Shown piece after piece: positions 1 to 6,833 of a stretch of DNA of 11,838 nucleotides (position 1 is the first letter of the stretch; every line of letters begins with the position of its first letter). The position numbers were made by a program, and so were the translations under genes. The stretch is taken from NCBI GenBank assembly GCA_016844515.1, contig JAERMP010000043.1, positions 1 to 11,838 on the forward strand, in the 5' to 3' direction. Source of the DNA: Thermoleophilia bacterium (lineage in GTDB: Bacteria > Actinomycetota > Thermoleophilia > Gaiellales > Gaiellaceae). The notes below the pieces were generated by a model, which was not told the DNA's origin, made no database searches, and saw only the letters and a list, made by a program, of their open reading frames with translations.

Positions 1-955
1 CTACAACTGGGCGCAGTACGTGAACCCGAAGACGTACCCAGCCTTCACCAAGGCGACGGGGATCAAGGTCAAGAAGGGGTTCTACGACTCGAACGAGACA
101 CTGCACGCAAAGCTAAAGGCAGGGGCACGTGGCTATGACCTGATCGTCCCGACGGGCTACCTCACGAAGGTTCTGATCGCGGAGAAACTGCTCGAGCCTC
201 TCGACTGGAAGCAGCTGCCGACGGTCAAGAAGAACGTCGACCCGAAGTTCCACAACACACCGGACGATCCCAAGAGCACGTACTCGGTCGTGAAGGATTG
301 GGGGACGACCGGGTTCATGTATCGCACGGACAAGATCAAGGAGCGGCCGACAACCTGGAAAGAGTTCGTCGCGCTCACGAAGAAGTACTCGAAGACCACG
401 ATGGTCGACAGCTCGCCGGAGGTCGTGGGATCGATCGCGACCATGCTCGGCTACTCGTACAACACGGAGAACCAGAAGGAGCTCGACGAGGTCAAGAAGG
501 TGCTTCTCGACCTGAAGCCGCACATCGTCGCGCTCCACTCGTCGAACTACGACACCCTCATCGCCAGTGGCAAGGCGTGGATGGGCCTCGGCTGGAACGG
601 CGACGGCCTCCTGCTGGCGTCGAAGGTGCCGGCCCAGTACATCGTGGCGAAAGAGGGCGGGGAGATCTGGATCGACTACTACAACATCCCCGTGGGGGCG
701 AAGAACCCGGACGCCGCGCACGCCTGGATCGACTTCGTCTATCGGCCGCAGATCAACGGGCTCGAGACGTCGTACACCTACTACGGGTCGCCGCTCAAGC
801 GGTCGCTGCTGAAGGGAACGGCGGCCAGCAAGCTGCTCAACGACAAGGTCGTCTTCCCGCCGCCGACGACCGTGAAGAAGCTCGAGTTCAACCAGGTGAC
901 GGCGAAGGGAACAAGGCTCCGGGAACGGATCTGGACGGAGTTCAAGGCCTCATAG
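1..955 (+). CDS. potD: ABC transporter substrate-binding protein, spermidine/putrescine type (PotD-like), 5' partial
   Basis: This is the extracytoplasmic solute-binding component of a polyamine-type ABC importer. The frame is open from base 2 with no start, so the signal peptide or lipobox and first residues lie outside the window. The visible part begins YNWAQYVNPK, the usual first strand of PotD/PotF proteins, followed by TGIKV. Other family landmarks, in partial numbering, are GYDLIVPT near 45, WGTTGF at 100-105, DSSPE at 136-140, WNGDG at 198-202 and WIDYYNIP at 223-230. The Trp and Asp of WID match the ligand-contacting Trp/Asp of E. coli PotD. The acidic DDAxE stretch of E. coli PotD appears here as DSSPE, so one ligand-contacting Asp may be a Ser and the exact substrate (spermidine, putrescine or another amine) is uncertain. 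The stop lies 3 bp before potB. The family call is firm; the substrate is inferred. Confidence 0.9.
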   Translation, partial: YNWAQYVNPKTYPAFTKATGIKVKKGFYDSNETLHAKLKAGARGYDLIVPTGYLTKVLIAEKLLEPLDWKQLPTVKKNVDPKFHNTPDDPKSTYSVVKDWGTTGFMYRTDKIKERPTTWKEFVALTKKYSKTTMVDSSPEVVGSIATMLGYSYNTENQKELDEVKKVLLDLKPHIVALHSSNYDTLIASGKAWMGLGWNGDGLLLASKVPAQYIVAKEGGEIWIDYYNIPVGAKNPDAAHAWIDFVYRPQINGLETSYTYYGSPLKRSLLKGTAASKLLNDKVVFPPPTTVKKLEFNQVTAKGTRLRERIWTEFKAS

Positions 956-958
956 TCG

Positions 959-1873
959 TTGGCTGACACAAAGGCCGAGGCGACCGAGCACCGGCGCGGG
1001 GAGACCCGCGCCGGTGCCGGCGGTCCGCGGTACCCCGGCTGGCTCGCCACACCGGCAGTTGCCTGGTACCTCGTCTTCTTTCTCGCCCCGCTGGCGTTCA
1101 TCGCCGTCACGAGCTTCGGGGAGGTCGTCGGCTTCTCGGACGTCTCCTACACGTGGACGCTGGACAACTATCGCTATCTCTGGGATGACTTCTTCGGAGA
1201 CTTCCACCTCTACCGAGACATCTTCCTCGAGACCTTCAAGCTGTCCGTCATCGGGACGCTGTCGACGCTCGTCATCGGCTTCCCGCTCGCCTACTACATC
1301 GCGCGCTACGCAAAGCACAAAACGCTGCTCCTGCTGCTCGTCATCGTCCCGTTCTGGACGAGCTTTCTCATTCGCGCCTATGCCTGGCTCATCATTCTCG
1401 ACCCGGAGTTCCCGGTCTTCCGCGCGCTCGGCATGTCCGGATTCGTCGAGAGCCATGAGCTCCTGTTCACGCCGAAGGCGGTCTACATCGGCGTCGCCTA
1501 CAACTACCTGCCCCTGATGGTGCTGCCGCTCTACGCGGCGCTCGAGCGAATCGACTGGTCGTTGGTCGAGGCCGCGCAGGACCTCGGTGACCCGCCTTGG
1601 CGGGCGTTTCGCCGGATCACGCTGCCGCTGGCGCTCCCAGGTGTCCTTGTGGGCTCGCTGCTCGTCTTCATCCCGCTGATGGGCGAGTACATCATCCCGG
1701 TGATCCTCGGCGGCAACAAGACGTTCTACGCAGGCAACCTCATCGCCCAGCAGTTCCTCGAATCGCGTGACTGGCCGCTCGGCTCCGCGCTCGCGATGGT
1801 TGTCATCGGTGCCTTGACGATTGCGCTCCTCGTGTATGCGAGAGTCCTTGGCCGACAGGAGCAGCAAGGATGA
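959..1873 (+). CDS. potB: Polyamine-type ABC transporter permease PotB
   Basis: This is a membrane permease subunit (BPD_transp_1 family) that should pair with PotC to form the translocation pore. It has 304 residues, normal for PotB. After a charged cytoplasmic N-terminus (about 30 residues) there is a first membrane segment (AWYLVFFLAPLAFIAVTSF), and about five more hydrophobic segments follow. The ATPase-docking EAA loop is clear: EAAQDLGDPPWRAFRRITLP begins at residue 204 with the conserved Gly. The C-terminal region has LMGEYIIPVILGG, typical of PotB. The start chosen is TTG at 959, 3 bp after the potD stop. No other in-frame ATG or GTG occurs before the first membrane helix, and a weak AAGG lies 11 nt upstream. 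The 3' end overlaps potC by ATGA, indicating translational coupling. Confidence 0.93.
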   Translation: MADTKAEATEHRRGETRAGAGGPRYPGWLATPAVAWYLVFFLAPLAFIAVTSFGEVVGFSDVSYTWTLDNYRYLWDDFFGDFHLYRDIFLETFKLSVIGTLSTLVIGFPLAYYIARYAKHKTLLLLLVIVPFWTSFLIRAYAWLIILDPEFPVFRALGMSGFVESHELLFTPKAVYIGVAYNYLPLMVLPLYAALERIDWSLVEAAQDLGDPPWRAFRRITLPLALPGVLVGSLLVFIPLMGEYIIPVILGGNKTFYAGNLIAQQFLESRDWPLGSALAMVVIGALTIALLVYARVLGRQEQQG

Positions 1874-2691
1874 TGGGCAGACGCCTTCTTGGCGGGTACG
1901 CCATCCTCGCGTACATCTTCCTGTACGCGCCGATCGCCGTGGTCGTCGTGTTCGCCTTCAATGGCGGTCGCGACGTCCTCTACTGGCAGGGGTTCTCGAC
2001 GAAGTGGTTCGAAGAGGCTCTGAAGACTCCGGAGATCACGAACGCGTTGAAGCTCAGCATCCTGATCGCGCTCGGCAACGCGCTCGTTGCGTGTGTCCTC
2101 GGGACGATGCTCGCTCTGGCGCTGCCGCGGATGCGACCGTGGGTTCGGACGCCGATCGACGCCCTCGCGTACATGACGCTGGTCACCCCCGAGATCGTCT
2201 TCGCGATCGCCGCTCTCGTCTTCTTCGTGCAGGCCGGCAGCCGGCTGGGGATCGAGAGCCCGCTCGGCTGGCACACGATCCTCATCGCCCACGTGGTCTT
2301 CAATGCCTCGGTCGTCGCGCTCGTCGTCCGCGCCCGCTTCGTCTCGATGGGGCAACAGCTCGAGGAGGCCTCGTTCGACCTCGGAGCAGGGCCGCTCTCG
2401 ACATTTCGGCAGGTCACACTTCCGCGGCTGGCGCCGGCCATCCTCGCCGGAGGGCTGCTCGCCTTCACCTTCTCGTTCGACGACTTCATCACGTCGTTCT
2501 TCGTGACGGGAATCGAGTCGGAGACACTCCCCATCTACATCTGGGGGCAGCTTCGGTTCGGCGTCACGCCGGCGATCAACGCGACGGCCGCGATGATGCT
2601 GGCCTTCACGCTCGTGACGGTCGTCATTGCCTACCTCGTACTCAGGCGCTCCGGACAGGAGCGCGAGAGCGCGACGCTACCCGGCGTCTGA
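1870..2691 (+). CDS. potC: Polyamine-type ABC transporter permease PotC
   Basis: This is the second permease subunit of the importer (273 residues, normal for PotC). The start ATG at 1870 overlaps the potB stop in ATGA and is preceded by AGGAG (1857-1861) at 8-nt spacing, a good ribosome-binding site. The N-terminus contains the first membrane helix (ILAYIFLYAPIAVVVVFAFN), and FNGGR is typical of PotC. The EAA loop reads EEASFDLGAGPLSTFRQVTLP from residue 165. It is followed by FSFDDFITSFFVTG, a strongly conserved PotC signature. The family pattern predicts six membrane segments. No ATPase gene follows; potA must lie upstream of the window or elsewhere. The last 15 bp overlap the convergent MFS gene, so there is no room for a terminator between them. 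Confidence 0.94.
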   Translation: MMGRRLLGGYAILAYIFLYAPIAVVVVFAFNGGRDVLYWQGFSTKWFEEALKTPEITNALKLSILIALGNALVACVLGTMLALALPRMRPWVRTPIDALAYMTLVTPEIVFAIAALVFFVQAGSRLGIESPLGWHTILIAHVVFNASVVALVVRARFVSMGQQLEEASFDLGAGPLSTFRQVTLPRLAPAILAGGLLAFTFSFDDFITSFFVTGIESETLPIYIWGQLRFGVTPAINATAAMMLAFTLVTVVIAYLVLRRSGQERESATLPGV

Positions 2692-3924
2692 GAGCGCAGG
2701 TACCAGCGCTCGGGCTCGGCGCGCACTTGCGACGCCTATGGTCGCCAGCGACGTAAGCCCGGCGACGGTGAAAGCGAGCGTGGTCCCGCCGATGCTGGCT
2801 AGCCATCCTGCGAAGAGCCCTCCGACCGGGGCGAGGCCGAGGAATGCGAAGAGGTAGAGCCCGATCAGCCGTCCGCGCAGGTGATCGGGCGCGCCGAGCT
2901 GGACGAGCGCATTCGCATTCGCGGTGAACAGCGTGAAGGAGATCCCGATGCCGCAAAGGAGGACGCCTGCGAGGAGGGCGTTCTGGACCGGCGCGAGCGC
3001 GAGTGCCAGTACGCCAAACGCGGTAGTCCCGGTTGCGAACAGGCGCCAACTCGCTTCCCGGAACGACGCCGTAGTGAGAGCGCCGACGAGAGCACCCAGG
3101 CCGAACGAGGCAGAGAGAAGGCCGAATCCCTCTGGCCCCACGTGGAGGGTGTCAGCGGCAAGCAGGGGAACGAGCACGTGGAAATTGAAACCGACGGTGC
3201 TTACGACGGTGACGACTCCCAGGATCGATCGGAGCTGCGGGTCGCCCCAGACGAACTCGAAAGCGCGGCGTAGTCCGTCGACGATCCGCGTGGAGGGATC
3301 GCGCTCGACGGGGAAGAGCTCGTCGCCGCGAACGATCGCCAATGCAGCGAGCACGGCGAGGAAGCTGAACGCGTTGATGACGAAACAGACGCCGGTTCCG
3401 GCCGCGGCGATGATCACCCCTGCGATCGCCGGTCCGATGATCCGTGAGCCGTTGAAGAGGCCGGTGTTGAGAGCGACTGCGTTCGGCAGCTCGCGCCGCC
3501 CGACCAGCTGGAAGGTGAGCGACTGCCGTCCCGGCGCGTCGAACGCGAGGGCGATTCCGCCGAGTGCGGCGAGCACGTAGACGATGGGCAGCGTCGCCGT
3601 TCCGGTCAGCGTCACGACGGCCAGCGCGATCGAGATCACCATTGCTGCCGCCTGCGTTCCCATTACGAGCTTGCGGGTCTCGAGTCGATCGGCTACTACG
3701 CCCGCGGCCAGGCTGAACAGCGTGAACGGGACAAAACGCCAGAACGCCAGCGCGCCCACGGCGAGCGGAGAGCCGGAGAGCTCGAGCACGAGCCACGCGA
3801 GCGCGACGTTCTGCATCCACGTTCCGGCGAGCGAGACGACCTGGCCAGCGAAGAAGATCCGGTAGTTCCGGTGCCGTCGCAGGCTGCGGAACGTGCGCGT
3901 GCGTGCGATCGCGAGGGGCGTCAT
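2677..3924 (-). CDS. MFS transporter, EntS-like MFS_3 family (probable exporter)
   Basis: This is a major facilitator superfamily protein of 415 residues, about 12 hydrophobic segments, in the cytoplasmic membrane. The N-terminus (RNYRIFFAGQVVSLAGTWMQ, then NVALAWLVLELSGSPLAVG) is the standard opening of the MFS_3 family, which includes the enterobactin exporter EntS and many drug-efflux homologues. The loop 2-3 motif A is visible as GVVADRLETRK near residues 75-85. FDAPGRQSLTFQLVGRRELPNAVALN, split around residue 140, is also typical. The ATG overlaps the stop of the upstream marR gene by ATGA, so the two are coupled. Context implies efflux of a compound sensed by the MarR protein; the substrate cannot be read from sequence. 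The 3' end overlaps potC by 15 bp on the opposite strand. Confidence 0.9.
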   Translation of the reverse strand: MTPLAIARTRTFRSLRRHRNYRIFFAGQVVSLAGTWMQNVALAWLVLELSGSPLAVGALAFWRFVPFTLFSLAAGVVADRLETRKLVMGTQAAAMVISIALAVVTLTGTATLPIVYVLAALGGIALAFDAPGRQSLTFQLVGRRELPNAVALNTGLFNGSRIIGPAIAGVIIAAAGTGVCFVINAFSFLAVLAALAIVRGDELFPVERDPSTRIVDGLRRAFEFVWGDPQLRSILGVVTVVSTVGFNFHVLVPLLAADTLHVGPEGFGLLSASFGLGALVGALTTASFREASWRLFATGTTAFGVLALALAPVQNALLAGVLLCGIGISFTLFTANANALVQLGAPDHLRGRLIGLYLFAFLGLAPVGGLFAGWLASIGGTTLAFTVAGLTSLATIGVASARRARALVPALSDAG

Positions 3925-4364
3925 GCGTCGTCTCCGAGCAACCGCTGAAGCGCCGGAATCGCGCTCTCGACCGCCGCGAGCTCGGCGGGCTCGAGCGTCC
4001 CCAATCGGTCCGTGAGCCAGGTCGTGCGCCGGGCTCGCACACGTCTGAGGAGGCGCGTTCCCTCGTCCGTGAGCCGGAGCCCCACGCGACGCCGATCCTC
4101 GCTCGAGCGGACGCGCTCGATCAGTCCAGCGCGCTCGAGGCGGTCGACGTGGCCGGACAAGGCGGGAGGCGAGATGCCCTCTTCCGCGGCCAGCTCGGCG
4201 AGTGAAAGCCCAGGGCTGCGTTTCACCAACCAGAGCAGCGTTGCCTGGCGTGCCGTGACTCCCAGTTGCTCGGTCTCCTTACGGAGCTCGCGTGCGAGCC
4301 GGAGGAGCACGGGGCGAAGCTCAGCAGCTACGGCGTCGGTGCTAAGGATAACGTCACTAATCAT
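3921..4364 (-). CDS. MarR-family transcriptional regulator
   Basis: This is a 147-residue winged-helix repressor, the usual MarR size, acting as a DNA-binding dimer. The helix-turn-helix spans about residues 53-80 (LSLAELAAEEGISPPALSGH, then VDRLERAGL). The wing contains the family hallmark SSEDRRRVGLRLTDEG at about 87-102, with the conserved D-R-R. N- and C-terminal helices form the dimerisation region. It is the first gene of a two-gene operon with the MFS exporter (4-bp overlap), and it diverges from a PNPOx-fold gene with 59 bp between starts. The classic arrangement predicts repression of its own operon, relieved by a small ligand, often an aromatic or phenolic compound. The start ATG at 4364 has no Shine-Dalgarno; a TATCCT hexamer lies 11 nt upstream, so the leader would be very short. 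Confidence 0.92.
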   Translation of the reverse strand: MISDVILSTDAVAAELRPVLLRLARELRKETEQLGVTARQATLLWLVKRSPGLSLAELAAEEGISPPALSGHVDRLERAGLIERVRSSEDRRRVGLRLTDEGTRLLRRVRARRTTWLTDRLGTLEPAELAAVESAIPALQRLLGDDA

Positions 4365-4381
4365 TAACTTGACTAAGGATA
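4342..4381. promoter_or_regulatory. Candidate MarR operator/promoter region with direct and inverted repeats
   Basis: An AT-rich island in GC-rich DNA covers the marR start codon. CTAAGGATA occurs twice (4342-4350 and 4373-4381), 31 bp start to start, close to three helical turns. Between them is the perfect short palindrome TAAT-C-ATTA (4357-4365), nested in GTCA...TGAC (4353-4373). The outer copy read on the - strand (TATCCTTAG) includes a TATCCT -10-like hexamer for marR. MarR operators are typically AT-rich inverted repeats overlapping promoter or start, so autoregulation is a reasonable inference. The exact operator is not established. Confidence 0.45.
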
Positions 4382-4410
4382 GCTGACAGGGTGAGCGTCA
4401 GGGCGACGCG

Positions 4411-4416
4411 TATCGT
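4411..4416 (+). promoter_or_regulatory. Probable -10 element (TATCGT) of the PNPOx-family gene
   Basis: TATCGT fits the actinobacterial TANNNT pattern and ends exactly 7 nt before the ATG at 4424, which has no Shine-Dalgarno. Transcription would then start at or next to the A of the ATG, giving a leaderless mRNA. No good -35 is seen at 16-18 bp. The element supports the ATG at 4424 over the upstream GTG at 4391. Confidence 0.45.
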
Positions 4417-4423
4417 TCGAGCC

Positions 4424-4954
4424 ATGAGCGACCCTGCTCCCAGCAGGCGACTCGACGGCAGTGCGGTTCTTGCCGACTCCCTTGTCCGCGAGCTACTCGA
4501 TGCGCGACTGATCGGCGTTCTCGCCACCCTCGATCCCATCCGTTCGATCCACGCCGTTCCGATGTGGTACGCAGCTGATGAGGGCTGCGTCCTCCTCGCG
4601 ACGGGTTCGCGTCGTCGAAAGGTGCGGAATCTGCAGATCGATCCACGCGCGACGCTGGTCGTGCACGATTCTCGCCCCGGTTTCGAGGTGTGCGGCACGT
4701 CGATCGCGGGGCGGGTGGAGATCGTGCAAGGGCTCGAAGTGCGCGGTCTCGTCGATCGCGTGCACGGCAGGTACGTCGCCGAGGGTGCCCACGAGGATCC
4801 GGCCGTGCGCGAGTTCTTTGTTTCCGACGACGTCGCGTTGCGCTTGCGGCCCGTGACGGCGCTGACCTGGGACGAGCGAGGGAGCTTGGCCAGCGAGGCG
4901 TTGCAAGCACGGGGCGAAGCTCTGCCGCTCGTCCCCACCGATCCGCGGAGGTAG
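4424..4954 (+). CDS. Pyridoxamine 5'-phosphate oxidase-fold (PNPOx-like) flavin/F420-binding family protein
   Basis: This is a cytoplasmic split-barrel protein of 176 residues. GVLATLD (31-37), IHAVPMWYA (42-50), VLLATGSRRRKVRNLQIDPR (56-75) and ATLVVHD (76-82) form the strand pattern of the PNPOx-like superfamily. The S/G-R-x-x-K-x-x-N-L segment is where FMN or F420 phosphate is bound in family members. Many actinobacterial members use F420 or bind FMN/heme, so the true cofactor and substrate cannot be stated. I start at the ATG at 4424 because of the -10-like TATCGT 7 nt upstream. A GTG at 4391 would add 11 residues (SVRATRIVRA) unlike family N-termini. It is divergent from marR, so the MarR protein might control it too, possibly linking a redox or detoxifying activity with efflux. 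Confidence 0.8.
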   Translation: MSDPAPSRRLDGSAVLADSLVRELLDARLIGVLATLDPIRSIHAVPMWYAADEGCVLLATGSRRRKVRNLQIDPRATLVVHDSRPGFEVCGTSIAGRVEIVQGLEVRGLVDRVHGRYVAEGAHEDPAVREFFVSDDVALRLRPVTALTWDERGSLASEALQARGEALPLVPTDPRR

Positions 4955-4992
4955 TGCAGCCCCCTCGGTCGAGTGAACTTTCGGAGGGGCCA

Positions 4993-5020
4993 TTGACCGC
5001 AGCGCCTGCGCTTCTACGGT
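4993..5020 (+). promoter_or_regulatory. Sigma-70-type promoter of the metalloprotease gene, leaderless geometry
   Basis: TTGACC (4993-4998) and TACGGT (5015-5020) are separated by 16 bp and fit -35 and -10 consensus well. The -10 ends 7 nt before the ATG at 5028, so the predicted transcription start falls on the start codon. No Shine-Dalgarno is present. A GTG at 5019 would overlap the -10 and is therefore unlikely as the start. Confidence 0.6.
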
Positions 5021-5027
5021 GCGAGCG

Positions 5028-6833
5028 ATGGCTCGTCGTCGTCGCACCCTCGTATTCGTGCTGCTTGCGCTCCCGCTCGTGTGTGCTCCCATCGGCCTCG
5101 CGGTGGGAAAGCCGTCGGAGACGCTCGATGGAACGCTCCGCACCTGGCACGGAGACACGTTCACCACCCCGGTCGGTGTGGGCGCAGGCGTCGACACGAC
5201 CGTTGCGGGTGTCGTTCCGCTCGAAACAGCCGACGCGAGTGTCCATGCACTCGCTGGCAAGAGAGTGCGCGCTCGCGGGCAGTGGCGCGCGAACGGCGTC
5301 TTCGCGGCCAACGAAGGCGTTCAGGCCGCAGGCGAAGTTGTCGCGGCGGCAGCGACGGGCACGAAATCGGTCGCGGTCCTGCTCTTCAACTTCTCGAACT
5401 CGACGGCGCAGCCGTGGACCCCCACAGCCGTCCGCGGGGTCGTCTTCGACAACACGAACTCCGTCGACGAGTACTACCGCGACGCGTCCTATGGCCTGCT
5501 TGCTCTGAGCGGCGATGTCTTCGGTTGGTACACGATCGATTCGTCTAACGCCGGCTGCGCCTACACGACCTGGGCGAACGAGGCCCGGGCGAAAGCCGCC
5601 GCGGCGGGCGTCTCGCTCTCGGGCTACCAGTACACGGTCTACGCGTTCCCGCAGGCGTCGAGCTGCGGGTGGGCGGGCCTCGCGTACCTCCCTGGAACGG
5701 GGAGCTGGATCAATGGCGCGATGACGCTAAGGGTCGTGAGCCACGAGCTCGGCCACAACTTCGGTGTTCACCACGCGAGCACCCTCGCGTGCTCGAGCGG
5801 TGGAGTCCCGTCGACGTTCACAGGGACGTGCACCCAGAGCGAGTACGGCGACCCGTTCACTGTCATGGGAGGTGCGCAAACCCGGCATCACAACAACTGG
5901 CACCGGGCTCAACTCGGCTGGAACTCGGATACACAGACGGTGACGACGAGCGGGACGTACCTGCTCACGCCTGCCGAGCTCACCGGAACTCCACGGATGC
6001 TGCGAGTGGCTCGCGGGGACGGGACTTACCTCAATCTCGAGTTCCGCCAGCCGTGGGGGATATTCGACAATTTCTCGGCAGGCGATTCGGTCGTCAACGG
6101 TGTCTCCATCCGCATCGCGCCGTCCACCTCGAGCCTCGTGCAATCGAAGCTCGTGGATGCGAACCCGAGCACGTCGAGCTTCTCGGACGCTGCGCTCGCC
6201 CTCGGTCAGGCCGTGACTGACCCGCTCACCAATGTTTCGATCACGACGCTCTCGGTCGGCCCGGCCGGTGCCTCCGTCTCCATCCAGTTCGTCGCCGATA
6301 CGCAGCTGCCCAGTGCGCCTGGCTCGCTGAACGCGACGCCGTCCGGTTCCACGGCCGTGCAGCTCAGCTGGACAGCCGCGACAGACAACGTGGGCGTCAC
6401 CGGGTATCGCGTCTATCGCGGCGCCACGCTCGTGGGTACGACAAGTGCGCTCGCTTACCTCGACTCCGGCCTCCAGCCGCAGACGCAGTACGCCTACGAG
6501 GTGCGCGCGTACGACGCCGCGGGGAACGTCGGGCCCGCAGCCGTCGCCAGCGCGACGACACCGGGTGCCGACACCGCCTCCCCCTCGGTTCCGACTGGCT
6601 TGAAGGCGACCGTCAAGAAGGGTCGGAAGGTCGTTCTCTCCTGGAACGTTTCTACCGACAACGTTGGTGTCGCGGGGTACGACGTCTATAGGGGTGGCGT
6701 GAAAGTGGCCGGGCCGTCCGGGCCGACGTATTCCGATCGACCCGGGCGTGGCACGTTCACGTACCAGGTGCGAGCGCGCGACGCCGCCGGCAACGTCAGC
6801 GACCTCTCGGCTGGCATCGTCGTTACGACGTAG
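5028..6833 (+). CDS. Secreted zinc metalloprotease (M11/gametolysin-like) with two C-terminal fibronectin III domains
   Basis: This is an extracellular endopeptidase of 601 residues. A Sec signal peptide is evident: MARRRRT, then the hydrophobic run LVFVLLALPLVCAPIGLAVG. An N-terminal domain of about 100 residues precedes SVAVLLFNFSN near 117, the first strand of the catalytic domain. The zinc site HELGHNFGVHH occupies 239-249 (ligands H239, H243, H249; catalytic E240). It is followed by EYGDPFTVMGG with M280 as the metzincin Met-turn, then HHNNWHRAQLGW, as in gametolysin-type peptidases. Two FN3 domains follow at about 424-514 and 517-601, both with DNVGVxGYxVYRG and YxVRAxDAAGNV. FN3 modules on secreted actinobacterial enzymes often mediate substrate or surface contact. 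The gene has its own promoter. Its last 11 bp overlap the convergent CLC gene. The native substrate is unknown. Confidence 0.88.
   Translation: MARRRRTLVFVLLALPLVCAPIGLAVGKPSETLDGTLRTWHGDTFTTPVGVGAGVDTTVAGVVPLETADASVHALAGKRVRARGQWRANGVFAANEGVQAAGEVVAAAATGTKSVAVLLFNFSNSTAQPWTPTAVRGVVFDNTNSVDEYYRDASYGLLALSGDVFGWYTIDSSNAGCAYTTWANEARAKAAAAGVSLSGYQYTVYAFPQASSCGWAGLAYLPGTGSWINGAMTLRVVSHELGHNFGVHHASTLACSSGGVPSTFTGTCTQSEYGDPFTVMGGAQTRHHNNWHRAQLGWNSDTQTVTTSGTYLLTPAELTGTPRMLRVARGDGTYLNLEFRQPWGIFDNFSAGDSVVNGVSIRIAPSTSSLVQSKLVDANPSTSSFSDAALALGQAVTDPLTNVSITTLSVGPAGASVSIQFVADTQLPSAPGSLNATPSGSTAVQLSWTAATDNVGVTGYRVYRGATLVGTTSALAYLDSGLQPQTQYAYEVRAYDAAGNVGPAAVASATTPGADTASPSVPTGLKATVKKGRKVVLSWNVSTDNVGVAGYDVYRGGVKVAGPSGPTYSDRPGRGTFTYQVRARDAAGNVSDLSAGIVVTT

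Noticed and set aside
950..1867. Antisense open frame (305 codons) across potB
   Set aside because: It is charged and repetitive with no recognisable domain, while the + strand encodes a clear permease with the EAA loop.
1821..2756. Second + strand open frame (311 codons) overlapping potC
   Set aside because: It is an out-of-frame Arg-rich shadow of potC, whose frame carries the ribosome-binding site, EAA loop and membrane helices.
4391..4423. GTG at 4391 as the start of the PNPOx-family gene
   Set aside because: The extra 11 residues are not family-like, and TATCGT 7 nt before the ATG at 4424 supports a leaderless start there. The GTG remains a formal alternative.
4961..4989. Inverted repeat CCCCTC...GAGGGG after the PNPOx gene as a terminator
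   Set aside because: The stem is only 6 bp with a 17-nt loop and no T run; it is probably chance in GC-rich DNA.
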